DNA from: CAVQNQ01 sp963714205
GTDB lineage: Bacteria > Acidobacteriota > Terriglobia > Bryobacterales > Bryobacteraceae
Direction: 5' to 3'
Length of the DNA: 64,000 nucleotides
Assembly: GCA_963714205.1 (NCBI GenBank)
Contig: CAVQNQ010000003.1
Location: 248,001-312,000 of the forward strand
Notes under the pieces: model-generated
Databases searched by the model: none
Seen by the model: the letters and a program-made list of their open reading frames with translations, nothing else
Told to the model about the DNA's origin: nothing
Position numbers and translations under genes: made by a program
Part shown: positions 54,119-62,560 of the stretch, piece after piece
Position numbering within the stretch: the stretch's first letter is position 1
Layout of the letters: each line of letters begins with the position of its first letter

Positions 54119-55282
54119 ATGCGCGTCAACCTAAAGACCATTCGCGCCCTGGCTGGACTCCTCCTGTTTCTGCTCGGCGCATCCATCGCCGCCGCTGCTA
54201 GCGGCGAGTACTTCGTTTACATCGGCACCTATACGCGGACTCACGGAAAGGGCATTTACACTTTCCGGTTTCAGGCCGCCAGCGGCAAGCTGACAGCGGT
54301 CTCGCTGGCCGCCGAGACTCCCAGCCCGGCGTTTCTGGCCGTGCATCCCAATCAGAAGTTCCTGTACGCCGCCAATGAACACGATGGGCCGGATGTGCCC
54401 GGCAAGAACAGCACGGTGAGCGCCTACTCCGTCGATCCCAAGACCGGGGCCCTGACGTTTTTGAACAGGGTCTCATCGCACGGCGAAGGGCCCGCCCACA
54501 TCGCCGTGGACAAGACCGGCAAAGCTCTGCTGGCGGCGAACTACCGCAGCGGGAGCCTCGCTCTGCTGCCCATTCAGGCGGATGGCCGGCTCGGGGAGGC
54601 CACCGGTTTCGCGCAGCACCACGGAATCGGCCCGAAGCCCCGGGCGGAAGGCCCCCACGCGCACGGCGCGGCGTTTTCGCCCGACAACCGTTTTGCCCTG
54701 GTGGCCGACCGCGGCCTCGACCAGGTTCTGATCTATCGCATCGATTGGTCCAAGGGCACCCTCACGCCGAACGATCCACCGGTTTTCGACGCTACTCCCG
54801 GCGCGGGGCCCCGGCACCTCTTCTTTCATCCCAACGGCCGGATTCTATACGAGCTCAACGAGCCCGGCTCCACGGTCACCGTTCTGGCATATGACGCGGC
54901 GGGCGGAACCGTGAAGCGGATCCAGGAGATCACCACTCTGCCGCCGGGCTTCACGGGGACCAGCGCGACCGCCCAGCTTCAGACGGACCGCGCGGGGAAG
55001 TTTCTGTACGCCTCCAATCGGGGCGCGGACAGCATCGCCGTGTTTGCCATCGATCCCGCCAAGGGCACGCTCACGCCGGTCGAACATGTATCCACGCAAG
55101 GCAAGACCCCGCGCGATTTCTCTCTGGATCCCACGGGCGGCTACCTCTTCGCGGGCAACCAGAACTCGGACACCGTCGTGCTTTTCCGCGTGGACGCACA
55201 GACCGGCCGCCTGACTCCGACCGGACAGACCCTCGAGCAGGTTCCCGAACCAGCCTGCGTCGTGTTCGTGCCGGTGCAGTGA
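54119..55282 (+). CDS. Secreted lactonase-family (6-phosphogluconolactonase-like) beta-propeller
   Basis: 387 residues: signal peptide (~1-28, ending SIAAAAS) and a seven-bladed propeller with the Pgl/lactonase motifs FVYIGTYTRTHGKGIYTF, AVHPNQKFLYAANE, GPRHLFFHPNG and FLYASNRGADSIAVF. Cytosolic relatives hydrolyse 6-phosphogluconolactone; exported members probably act on other lactones such as sugar acid lactones from the neighbouring glycan operon. ATG 54119 gives the complete signal peptide; a longer reading begins at 54092. Confidence 0.87.
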   Translation: MRVNLKTIRALAGLLLFLLGASIAAAASGEYFVYIGTYTRTHGKGIYTFRFQAASGKLTAVSLAAETPSPAFLAVHPNQKFLYAANEHDGPDVPGKNSTVSAYSVDPKTGALTFLNRVSSHGEGPAHIAVDKTGKALLAANYRSGSLALLPIQADGRLGEATGFAQHHGIGPKPRAEGPHAHGAAFSPDNRFALVADRGLDQVLIYRIDWSKGTLTPNDPPVFDATPGAGPRHLFFHPNGRILYELNEPGSTVTVLAYDAAGGTVKRIQEITTLPPGFTGTSATAQLQTDRAGKFLYASNRGADSIAVFAIDPAKGTLTPVEHVSTQGKTPRDFSLDPTGGYLFAGNQNSDTVVLFRVDAQTGRLTPTGQTLEQVPEPACVVFVPVQ

Positions 55283-55442
55283 TTTCGGCGACGCCCGGCG
55301 GCGGCGCGGCCCGTGCGCGGCCAGACATTTCCAGCACGCGCTGAGCGCGGCGCAATAGCGTCACGGTGATCGTCTGCGCGCGATATCACAGCGCCGGCGT
55401 GACTCCCGCCGCGCTCTCTGCCTATATTATGAATAGGCGCTG

Positions 55443-56564
55443 ATGACTAATACGCTCTGCTTACCGGCGCGCATGGCTGCCTGTGTGCTCCCGGTTACCA
55501 TGCTCGCCTTAGCTGCTACTATCGTGCCCATGCGCGGCCCGCTTCCGGGCATGCCGCCTGTGCTCGATCGTTCCGATATCTATTCCGCCGACCGTCCGGG
55601 CTTGCTTAGCCCGGAGGTCCGCGGTTATCCATCGCGCGTCTATGTGCCTAACACCGAAAGCGGCACAGTTGATGTGATAGACCCCGCCACTTACAAGGTG
55701 ATCGACCGATTCCGGGTAGGCCGGTTGCCCCAGCATGTTACTCCGTCATACGATTTGCGCACGCTGTGGGTGCTCAACGACAAAGGTAACAGCCTGACGC
55801 GCATCGATCCGAAAACCGGCAAGAAGGGCAAGACCATCCCGGTGGCCGATCCGTACAATATGTACTACACGCCCGACGGCCGGTACGCCATCGTGGTCGC
55901 TGAGCAGCGCGAGCGGCTGGAATTCTACGACGCCGCCACCATGAAGCTCCGCCATTCGCTGTGGGTCCCCTGCAAGGGCGTCGATCACATGGACTTCTCG
56001 GCCGACGGCCGCTACCTGGTGGCGAGCTGCGAATTCGGCGGCGCGGTCGTCAAGGTGGATGTGGCCGGCCAGAAGCTTCTGGGCAGGCTGCCTCTGGAAG
56101 GCGAAGCCATGCCGCAGGATGTCAAGCTCTCGCCCGATGGCGGCATCTTCTATGTGGCCGATATGAAGGCCGGCGGCGTTCACCTGATCGATGGCGATGC
56201 GCTCCGCGAGGAGGATTTCCTGCCCACGGGGAAGGGCGCGCACGGGCTTTATGTCAGCCGCGATTCGCGCACTCTCTATGTCACGAACCGCGGCGAGGGC
56301 AGTATCTCGCTGATCGATCTGGCGGAGCGGAAAGTCAGGACTAAGTGGGAGTTGCCCGGAGGAGGCAGCCCCGATATGGGCGGCGTCTCGGCCGATGGCA
56401 AGGTGCTGTGGCTGGCGGGCCGCTACAATTCCGAGGTCTACGCCATCGATACCGGAGACGGACGGCTGCTGGCCCGCATTCCGGTCGGCCACGGCCCGCA
56501 TGGATTGTGCGTATACCCGCAGCCGGGCCGCTATTCGCTTGGCCACACCGGCGTGTTCCGGTAA
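55443..56564 (+). CDS. Secreted YVTN-type beta-propeller protein
   Basis: 373 residues with an N-terminal hydrophobic export segment (~8-28) and propeller blades of the YVTN/cytochrome cd1-like type. Repeats include RVYVPNTESGTVDVIDP, TLYVTNRGEGSISLIDL and IPVGHGPHGLCVYP. No enzymatic residues are apparent; such proteins bind ligands or other proteins in the periplasm. It follows the lactonase by 160 bp and may be part of the same surface set. Confidence 0.75.
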   Translation: MTNTLCLPARMAACVLPVTMLALAATIVPMRGPLPGMPPVLDRSDIYSADRPGLLSPEVRGYPSRVYVPNTESGTVDVIDPATYKVIDRFRVGRLPQHVTPSYDLRTLWVLNDKGNSLTRIDPKTGKKGKTIPVADPYNMYYTPDGRYAIVVAEQRERLEFYDAATMKLRHSLWVPCKGVDHMDFSADGRYLVASCEFGGAVVKVDVAGQKLLGRLPLEGEAMPQDVKLSPDGGIFYVADMKAGGVHLIDGDALREEDFLPTGKGAHGLYVSRDSRTLYVTNRGEGSISLIDLAERKVRTKWELPGGGSPDMGGVSADGKVLWLAGRYNSEVYAIDTGDGRLLARIPVGHGPHGLCVYPQPGRYSLGHTGVFR

Positions 56565-56576
56565 CTCGTCCCGTCC

Positions 56577-56723
56577 TCAACCAATGCCGGCGTAATGCTC
56601 CACCAGCTTTTCCGCCGCCAGCTTCGGTCCGTCCCATTGCGCCGCTTTGCGCGCGAACGCGGCAGCCTCAGCCTTGGCTGTCTCGTCGCTATCAATGGCC
56701 GGCCGATCGGCCAAAAAGCCTTC
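56577..56723 (-). pseudogene. Possible 3' remnant of a lost gene
   Basis: Between a TGA and the next stop, 48 codons read like a natural C-terminus (GFLADRPAIDSDETA, FARKAAQWDGPKLAAEKLV, ending HYAGIG) but have no start codon and no upstream continuation. It may be the end of a deleted enzyme gene. The family is not recognised. Confidence 0.3.
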
Positions 56724-56767
56724 TCAGGTTCCGCGGCAGCTTTGCTACAGTTGAAGGCGAACCAACC

Positions 56768-57283
56768 ATGTGGAGATCTGGCGGTACCAAACCGGAGGCC
56801 GCATCGCCGCAAACGAGATCCCGTTTCCGCGGGCCTTACCGGGTGCTGCTCAGTTTGGCGGTGGTTTTCGTGACGGTCGTATTCCTGTTCCCGATCATCT
56901 TCAAGCCAGGGGTCGAACCGCCCGCCGAATTGCAATTTGGAAGCCCGTCTTCGGTGGCCGTCCAGATTTCAAACCAGAACGTGACTCCGCTCACGGATGT
57001 CGAATATAGTTGTGTGCTCTCCAAACTCACGCTGGCAAACGGCTCCGCGGTCACGGATGCGAAGGTCTTCGTCCGGGGCGCCATTCCAAAGATCCCGGGC
57101 CGTCAGGCGATCCGCGCGCATTGCGAGACCGCCTACATCGTGGCTGCTCCCCTCAAGGCGGCCGAATACACGCTGACGCTCACGTATCGCGAGTACCCCT
57201 GGCTGCGGCACCGCACCAGCGTGTACCGCATTGCGGCTCAACTGAACGGCGCTGGCCAGGTCGCGGGATGGAAGCTGAATTGA
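56768..57283 (+). CDS. Membrane-anchored hypothetical protein
   Basis: 171 residues with a basic, short N-terminus and a membrane anchor at ~27-46 (LLSLAVVFVTVVFLFPIIF), followed by ~125 residues predicted to form beta sheet in the periplasm (SVAVQISNQNVTPLTDVEYSC, YTLTLTYREYPWLRHR). No named domain. Two Cys (~81 and ~122) could form a disulfide. The ATG at 56768 is the first after the remnant region. Neighbours give no clue to function. Confidence 0.6.
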   Translation: MWRSGGTKPEAASPQTRSRFRGPYRVLLSLAVVFVTVVFLFPIIFKPGVEPPAELQFGSPSSVAVQISNQNVTPLTDVEYSCVLSKLTLANGSAVTDAKVFVRGAIPKIPGRQAIRAHCETAYIVAAPLKAAEYTLTLTYREYPWLRHRTSVYRIAAQLNGAGQVAGWKLN

Positions 57284-57458
57284 GCCACGCGGACGCGGTG
57301 GTGCTGTAGCGCTTACCGAAATCCGGCGAGCACGTTGCGGCGGCTCAGCCATTGTGCTATTTATGAGTTCAAGTCGGACTATTTGATCCAACGAAAACCG
57401 CTCCGCTTTCGTGAGTAGGGACGGTCAACCGTAAATCTCATCGCAAGGATGGCATGCC

Positions 57459-57770
57459 GTGGAAGCTGTCAATCGGAAACTCATTCGTCCATCTCTTAAC
57501 GAGATCAAGGAGCAGATCGCTCCTCCCCGGCGCCCCCCCCAGCCGCAGCAGAAGAAGCCCGTGCCGCCGGATCAGACGAATGCGGAGAACTTTTACTACG
57601 TCAAGCAGATGCAGTCCAAGACTCCGATGGTGTTCGTGTTGCGGGACGGGGAAACGCTGCACGGGACGATTGAGTGGTACGACAAGTGCTGCCTCAAGGT
57701 GAATCGCACCGAAGGGCCCAACCTGCTGCTTTACAAGCCCAGTATTAAATATATGTACAAGGAGGCCTGA
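57459..57770 (+). CDS. hfq: Hfq-like RNA chaperone with N-terminal extension
   Basis: 103 residues. The last ~65 form the Sm fold: NFYYVKQMQSKTPMVFVLRDGETLHGTIEWYD (Sm1) and LLLYKPSIKYMYKEA (Sm2). Hfq normally has YKH in Sm2; here it reads YKP, and FDxF is WYDK, so the U-rich RNA site is altered. A ~38-residue Pro/Gln-rich extension precedes it, in place of Hfq's C-terminal tail. The GTG start has AAGGA 8-9 nt upstream. It probably still forms hexamers and binds RNA, but sRNA pairing as in E. coli is not assured. Confidence 0.8.
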   Translation: MEAVNRKLIRPSLNEIKEQIAPPRRPPQPQQKKPVPPDQTNAENFYYVKQMQSKTPMVFVLRDGETLHGTIEWYDKCCLKVNRTEGPNLLLYKPSIKYMYKEA

Positions 57771-57779
57771 GCGGCCTCC
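57761..57779 (+). terminator. Convergent hairpin between hfq and thioesterase gene
   Basis: GGAGGCC, five-base loop, GGCCTCC: a perfect 7-bp stem overlapping the hfq stop and 7 bp before the convergent stop. No T-tract on either side; it may work as a bidirectional end structure. Confidence 0.4.
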
Positions 57780-57786
57780 GGGTTGG

Positions 57787-58266
57787 TCACACTTTCGAGC
57801 GCACGCGCGTCGCCAGGCGATGCGCCCGCCTCTCGCCGGCCTCGCGATAGCGGCGGTTTTCTTCATCGGTCTCGGGAATCACGGGCGGTATCACCGTAGC
57901 CTTCCCACTTTCATCCAGCGCCACGAACGTCAGATACGCCGAACAGGTGTGAAGTTTCTCCCCCGTCAGAAGGTTCTCGGTTTCGACGTGAACGCCCACC
58001 TCCATCGAAGTGCGGAACACGCGATTCACCGATGAGCGGAGCACGATCAACTCCCCCACGTGGACCGGGTGCAGGAACTCGAGGCTATCGACGGCCGCGG
58101 TGACGGCCGGACGGCGTGCGTGCCGTATAGCCGCCAAGGCTCCCGCCAGGTCCACCAGGTGCATCACCTTGCCTCCCAGCACGTTCCCGAGGGCATTCAC
58201 GTCGTTGGGCAGCGCCAGCTCGGAGTACTCCGATTGCGAGGCGCGTACCGCTTTGCCTTCCATCAT
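57787..58266 (-). CDS. Acyl-CoA thioesterase (hotdog fold, YciA/BFIT type)
   Basis: 159 residues of one hotdog domain with a C-terminal helical extension: DVNALGNVLGGKVMHLVDLAGALAA (catalytic N/D helix) and VDSLEFLHPVHVGELI. It hydrolyses acyl-CoA to free acid. The ATG at 58266 follows GGGAG at 8-10 nt and overlaps the upstream stop (ATGA), so it is coupled to the Cys-containing gene; an ATG at 58284 would put this site inside. Acyl length unknown. Confidence 0.88.
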   Translation of the reverse strand: MMEGKAVRASQSEYSELALPNDVNALGNVLGGKVMHLVDLAGALAAIRHARRPAVTAAVDSLEFLHPVHVGELIVLRSSVNRVFRTSMEVGVHVETENLLTGEKLHTCSAYLTFVALDESGKATVIPPVIPETDEENRRYREAGERRAHRLATRVRSKV

Positions 58267-58697
58267 GGTTTGATTCTCCCGCATGGTTCAGCTGCCGCGG
58301 ATTCTCCCTTGCGGCGCAAATAGCTTTCGATGTACGCGCGCGCCTGGCGTTCGAGAAGCCCGTTCGCCGGCGGCGCGTGGAACCCGGCGGCGTCCCGCGC
58401 ATACTCCAGCGTGCCGTGCGCAAAAGGGTGATGATCGCGCTCGATCGCGAAGCGAACCCAGATGGAAGCGCCGTCGTCGCGCCAGATGGCGAATCGCACG
58501 GCGTCCGGACCGTCGCCATCGGGAAACCGGGAGCAGCCGCCGCGCGCATAGCCGGAATTGCAGAGCCCGCGCAGCGCCGCCTCATCCGGTTCCGCGGGAG
58601 CGCCCTCGCGGCTCCGGCACACTCCCACCCAGTGATCGCCCAGCGGCCCGCCCGAGGCGTGGGAGCGCCGCACGGGCGAGAAGTAGGGGCAGGACAT
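58263..58697 (-). CDS. Hypothetical protein with four N-terminal cysteines
   Basis: 144 residues. Four Cys in the first 55 residues (C3, C27, C46, C55, in MSCPYFSP, GVCRSREG and LCNSGYARGGCSRFP) suggest a metal or Fe-S site. The rest (RFAIWRDDGASIWVRFAIERDHHPF and a C-terminal helix ERQARAYIESYLRRKG) has no recognised domain. The stop overlaps the thioesterase start. It is divergent from the TPR gene at 24 bp, so promoters overlap. Confidence 0.65.
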   Translation of the reverse strand: MSCPYFSPVRRSHASGGPLGDHWVGVCRSREGAPAEPDEAALRGLCNSGYARGGCSRFPDGDGPDAVRFAIWRDDGASIWVRFAIERDHHPFAHGTLEYARDAAGFHAPPANGLLERQARAYIESYLRRKGESAAAEPCGRIKP

Positions 58698-58721
58698 TTC
58701 GGAGGTATAGTAGCACAAGAG

Positions 58722-59036
58722 ATGGCAAGCACCCGGCTGGAAATCCTGAAGAATTTGGTGACGCAGAACCCGCGCGACGCCTTCTCGCGCTACGGCCTGG
58801 CGATGGAATACCGGACGCTGGGTGACCTCGAAAGCGCCGACGGCGAGTTTCACTCCCTGCTCTCGTTTGCGCCGGATTACGTGCCGGCCTACTTCCATGC
58901 CGGGCAGACGCTGGAGCGGTCCGGCCGCGCGGAGGAGGCTCGCGAAGTGTACCTACGGGGTCTGGAGGCCGCCGCGCGCACAGGCGATGCGCACGCGCGC
59001 AGCGAACTCCAGATTGCCCTGGATCTGCTGGGGTAG
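58722..59036 (+). CDS. Short TPR-repeat protein
   Basis: 104 residues with about two and a half tetratricopeptide repeats (FSRYGLAMEYRTLGDLESADGEF, VPAYFHAGQTLERSGRAEEAREVYLRGLEAA). It likely mediates protein interactions in the cytosol. It is 35 bp before glgA on the same strand; coexpression is probable but a functional link is not shown. Confidence 0.75.
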   Translation: MASTRLEILKNLVTQNPRDAFSRYGLAMEYRTLGDLESADGEFHSLLSFAPDYVPAYFHAGQTLERSGRAEEAREVYLRGLEAAARTGDAHARSELQIALDLLG

Positions 59037-59071
59037 CCCGCCCCCGCTTCACCCCTTGCTACAATTTTCTC

Positions 59072-60490
59072 GTGGCCCGCGTCTTGATGGTCTCTTCGGA
59101 GGCCGCGCCGCTCGCGAAAACCGGCGGCCTGGCCGACGTGGTGGGGTCTTTGCCCGCCGCCTTGCGCGCTCTCGGCGATGAGGTCGCGGTGGTCGTCCCG
59201 CGCTACGGCTCCGTAGATTCCAAACGCGCCCGGCTGGTCTGGGATCGTCTGGCCGTGTACCTCGGCCCGACACGCTACGATGTGGCCATCTACGCGGCCG
59301 CCGCCGAGTACCCGCTCTACCTGGTGGATTGCCCGCCGCTCTACGACCGCAAGGGCTTCTATGGCGAAGCCGGCATGGATTATCCCGATAACCACATCCG
59401 CTTCGCCGCTTTCGCGCGCGCGGCGCTGGCCGTGGCCCGCTACCTCTTCCGTACGGATATCTTTCATTGCCACGATTGGCAGTCGGGGCTGGTGCCGGCC
59501 TACCTGCGCTCCACCTTTGCCGGCGACCCCACTTTTCTGGGTTCGAAGACCCTCTTCACCATTCACAACCTCGGCTACCAGGGCCTGTTTCCCAAGTCCG
59601 CGCTGCCGGAAGTAGCGCTTGACCCGGCCCTGTTCGGCCCCGATGGCCTGGAGTTCTTCGGCCGCGTCAGCTATGTCAAGGGCGGCATCGAGTTCGCCGA
59701 TGCGCTCAACACCGTCAGTCCCACTTATGCGCGGGAAATTCAGACTCCCGAGTACGGCTTCGGCCTGGATGGCGCTCTGCGGGCCCGCGCCGAGGTCCTC
59801 ACCGGCATCCTCAACGGCGCCGATTACCGCGAGTGGAACCCCGCGACCGATCCTCTGATCCCGGCCCGCTATTCGGCGGACAATCTCGAGGGGAAGCGGG
59901 TGTGTAAGCGGGAGCTTTTGGCCGAGCTCGGCCTGCCGCCCCAGGCCATCGACCGGCCGCTCCTCGGCATTATCTCGCGCTTCACGCCACAGAAGGGCGC
60001 CGATATCCTGGCCGAAACCCTGGCCCGGTTGGCCGCGCACGATCTCTACCTGGTCGCGCTGGGCACAGGTGATCCGGAGTATGAGGAGTTCTTCGAGCGC
60101 ATGGGCGCCGAGTATCCCGGCCGCATCGCTGTGCGCATCGCGTTCGACGACGCGCTGGCCCACCGCATCGAGGCGGGCGCGGACATCTTCCTGATGCCCA
60201 GCCGGTATGAGCCCTGCGGTTTGAACCAGCTCTACAGCCTGCGCTACGGCACCATCCCGGTGGTCCGCGCTACCGGGGGCCTCGATGATACCATCGAAGA
60301 GAGCACAGGATTCAAGTTCCGTGAGTACTCGGAGGCGGCGCTGTGGATGGCGGTCGAAACGGCCGTGGAAGCCTTCTCGAATGCGGCCGCTTGGCGCGCC
60401 ATGATGCGATGCGCGATGCAGAAGGATTTTTCCTGGAAGGTGTCGGCGGTGGCTTATTCCAGTCTCTACCGCCGCTTGCTGGGCGCCTGA
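59072..60490 (+). CDS. glgA: Glycogen synthase (ADP-glucose dependent)
   Basis: 472 residues of GT5: N-terminal KTGGLADVVGSLP (K16 binds ADP-glucose), DIFHCHDWQSGLVPAYL, the hinge SPTYAREIQTPEYGFGLDG and C-terminal MPSRYEPCGLNQLYSLRYGT. It elongates alpha-1,4-glucan from ADP-glucose. Starts at GTG right before the conserved VLMVSSEAAP. No glgC or glgB is within the window. Its strict motif agreement makes the call firm. Confidence 0.96.
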   Translation: MARVLMVSSEAAPLAKTGGLADVVGSLPAALRALGDEVAVVVPRYGSVDSKRARLVWDRLAVYLGPTRYDVAIYAAAAEYPLYLVDCPPLYDRKGFYGEAGMDYPDNHIRFAAFARAALAVARYLFRTDIFHCHDWQSGLVPAYLRSTFAGDPTFLGSKTLFTIHNLGYQGLFPKSALPEVALDPALFGPDGLEFFGRVSYVKGGIEFADALNTVSPTYAREIQTPEYGFGLDGALRARAEVLTGILNGADYREWNPATDPLIPARYSADNLEGKRVCKRELLAELGLPPQAIDRPLLGIISRFTPQKGADILAETLARLAAHDLYLVALGTGDPEYEEFFERMGAEYPGRIAVRIAFDDALAHRIEAGADIFLMPSRYEPCGLNQLYSLRYGTIPVVRATGGLDDTIEESTGFKFREYSEAALWMAVETAVEAFSNAAAWRAMMRCAMQKDFSWKVSAVAYSSLYRRLLGA

Positions 60491-60533
60491 ATCCTTTTCG
60501 GACCCATGGGATTCTAATTGCTTAGGAGAAGAA

Positions 60534-60863
60534 ATGGCAGGGCAGAACGTAACGAGCTTTTCCGATAACACGTTCGACCAGGAGGTGCTCCGGTCCGACG
60601 TTCCGGTTCTGGTGGACTTCTGGGCCGAATGGTGCGGCCCCTGCCGGCAGATGGCGCCCACGATCGATGTCGTGGCCACCGAGTATGCCGGCAAGGTGAA
60701 GGTGGGTAAGGTGGATGTGGATGCGAACGGCAACACTGCGATGCGCTATAACATCCGCGGGATCCCCACTCTCCTGCTGTTCAAGGGCGGGCGCGTGGTG
60801 GAGCAGCGCGTCGGCGCGGTGGGGAAATCCGAAGTTCTGAAGATGCTCGAACCCCACGTCTGA
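60534..60863 (+). CDS. trxA: Thioredoxin
   Basis: 109 residues with the redox site WCGPC (C34, C37), the cis-Pro segment IRGIPTLLLF and FWAEWCGPCRQM. It reduces protein disulfides in the cytosol, driven by thioredoxin reductase. AGGAG precedes the ATG by 5 nt. It is followed by a strong intrinsic terminator, so this ends a transcription unit, perhaps with glgA. Confidence 0.96.
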   Translation: MAGQNVTSFSDNTFDQEVLRSDVPVLVDFWAEWCGPCRQMAPTIDVVATEYAGKVKVGKVDVDANGNTAMRYNIRGIPTLLLFKGGRVVEQRVGAVGKSEVLKMLEPHV

Positions 60864-60890
60864 TTGGCGGGGATCGGGCGCGGTTGGAGA

Positions 60891-60921
60891 ACGGGGCTCG
60901 CGCGAGCGGGCCCCGTTTTTT
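60891..60921 (+). terminator. Intrinsic terminator after trxA
   Basis: ACGGGGCTCGC pairs with GCGGGCCCCGT (one mismatch) followed by six T residues. It overlaps the stop of the convergent DksA/TraR gene, which may share the structure. Confidence 0.85.
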
Positions 60922-61318
60922 ATGCCCGGCTGCGTTCGCGGGGCCGGAAGCCCGCCGCTTCCGCATCCCTGCGGTCGCTCATTTCCTCCTGGCACCTCAC
61001 GCAGTAGCGCGCCCAGGAGATGGCCCTCAGCCGCTTGGGCGGAATGGGGTCCTCGCAGCACAGACAGATTCCGTAGCCGCCCGCATCCAGCCGCTCCAGC
61101 GCCTCTTCTATTAGCCGAAACTGCGCGTAATCGAGCCCGTTCAGGCGCAGTGAGATGAACTCGTCGTGCGAGAGTTGCGCCTGGTCGTCTTCGGCCACGC
61201 GTCCCATGCCGGCCACCATATCGAATTTGTTTCCCAGCCCGGAAAGCACCGCGGCCCGCTTTTCCACGAGCATCCTCCGGTACTCCTCCTGGCTTTCGGC
61301 GGCGGTCTCGCGCTTCAT
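60920..61318 (-). CDS. DksA/TraR-family zinc-finger protein
   Basis: 132 residues: N-terminal coiled coil (~8-75) and a C4 zinc finger, CLCC..CVRC (~90-115), in the DksA_traR domain (GGYGICLCCEDPIPPKRL). Such proteins bind the secondary channel of RNA polymerase to adjust transcription in stress. The coiled-coil tip acidic pair of E. coli DksA is not clear, so activity may differ. ATG 61318 has AGGAGGG 10 nt upstream; a frame start at 61345 lacks one. Confidence 0.87.
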   Translation of the reverse strand: MKRETAAESQEEYRRMLVEKRAAVLSGLGNKFDMVAGMGRVAEDDQAQLSHDEFISLRLNGLDYAQFRLIEEALERLDAGGYGICLCCEDPIPPKRLRAISWARYCVRCQEEMSDRRDAEAAGFRPRERSRA

Positions 61319-61481
61319 AGCCGTTCGCCCTCCTTCCCGGCCCACGGTAAGTCGGCCTCAACAACTAATAGGTCTCCGAAACGTAACAGAAATCTCTTAG
61401 TAAAACAATATTTATTTTTGGGTGCGGGCTTATTCCAGGGCTGTCACGCAAGAAACAGCGGAAACCTGGCGCAGGCCCGTC

Positions 61482-62045
61482 CTACCTGCCTATGAAGGGG
61501 TAGTTCTCGGCCAGATCGGAGAGCATCTCGCGCTCTGCCGGGGAGTAAGAACTCCTGAACTCCTCGCTCGCCAGGCGGGCGCTGCGCTCCGGTTCGGGCA
61601 GGGCGCGCAATTGAACGATCTCCCGCCGCAGGACCCTCCGCCGGTCCTCGGGCAGGCTGTTGAAGGCCTGAATATGACGCCGCAATGCGTTCTGTTCGGC
61701 CGGCGGGAGTCGGGAGAGCATCTCGAGTTGCTGCAGGCGGCGCTCCTTTTCCGCCGGAGGAAGCCGGTCCAGGACCTCGAGCCGTTGCCGGATCCGCTCC
61801 TGCTGTTGCGGCGGCATCCGCTCCAGCACGCGCTCGCGCTGTTCGGGTGTCATCTGCAATAACCGCTGCACCGGCAGGGCCGGATTGTTGAGCTTGGCTT
61901 GTCCTTTTCCCAAGCCCTTCGGCGGGGCGTTCCTCCGGCCCGCCGGGGGCGCCGGCGGCCGCGGCGGAGGCGCTGGCTTGGGTTTTTGGGCGAAAAGGCA
62001 GGGCGCGAGCGCCAGCCACACTACGCCCAGCAGATGTGCGCGCAT
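61482..62045 (-). CDS. Secreted DUF3106-type Pro-rich protein
   Basis: 187 residues: signal peptide (~1-19, ending LFAQ), a Pro/Ala-rich segment (~20-42), then Arg/Glu/Gln-rich helices with repeated LPPAE/MPPQQQ units (RERVLERMPPQQQERIRQRLE, LPPAEKERRLQQL) matching the DUF3106 pattern. It starts 4 bp after the anti-sigma stop, so it is probably controlled by the sigma/anti-sigma pair. Likely a periplasmic stress protein; this is by analogy with the CpxP/DUF3106 shape only. Confidence 0.75.
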   Translation of the reverse strand: MRAHLLGVVWLALAPCLFAQKPKPAPPPRPPAPPAGRRNAPPKGLGKGQAKLNNPALPVQRLLQMTPEQRERVLERMPPQQQERIRQRLEVLDRLPPAEKERRLQQLEMLSRLPPAEQNALRRHIQAFNSLPEDRRRVLRREIVQLRALPEPERSARLASEEFRSSYSPAEREMLSDLAENYPFIGR

Positions 62046-62049
62046 TTCC

Positions 62050-62544
62050 TCAGATCCTGGGCGACCCGCTATCCGCCCGCACGGAGCGGTCGAACTGGGA
62101 GATCATCTCCAGGTCGTCCAGCGCGTGCTCCACCTGGTCGGGCTCCAGCGCTTCCACCTGCGCCGTCGCGGGGGGAGCGGGGGCTGGCCCGGAAGACCGC
62201 TCCAGGAACACCAACCCAGCCAGGAAGACCGCGCAAGCGGCCGCCGCGACCGGCAGCGCGCGCCACGCCGTCAGGGGGCGGAACGGCCGCGTCGCCAGAT
62301 CCCACCAGGAAACCCGTCCGGCGATCCGCTCGCCCAACCGCCGGTCGAAATCGCTGGATACCGGCGTGGCCTCCCAGTCGTCGAGCGCATCCCATACCGC
62401 CCTCTGCCCGGCCGCCAATTCCCGGCAGGCCGGACACACTTCCAGGTGACGCTCCAACTCCACGCCGCCGCCCGCATCCAGCTTGCGGGACGCGTAAGCT
62501 AGCAGCCACTCCACGCTCTCCCCGGTTTCCATCGGGCACTTCAT
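62050..62544 (-). CDS. Anti-sigma factor, zinc-finger membrane protein
   Basis: 164 residues: N-terminal zf-HC2 site (LERHLEVCPACREL with H33, C37 and C40, plus C3), a single membrane span (~94-114, LPVAAAACAVFLAGLVFL) and an acidic periplasmic tail. It probably binds and inhibits the ECF factor encoded 16 bp upstream. No sign of a protease-site sequence for regulated cleavage. Confidence 0.85.
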   Translation of the reverse strand: MKCPMETGESVEWLLAYASRKLDAGGGVELERHLEVCPACRELAAGQRAVWDALDDWEATPVSSDFDRRLGERIAGRVSWWDLATRPFRPLTAWRALPVAAAACAVFLAGLVFLERSSGPAPAPPATAQVEALEPDQVEHALDDLEMISQFDRSVRADSGSPRI

Positions 62545-62560
62545 ATCGAACCTTTCTTCC

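Noticed and set aside
58889..60736. A 615-codon frame opposite glgA
   Set aside because: Shadow of glgA and trxA, with no start context and no domains.
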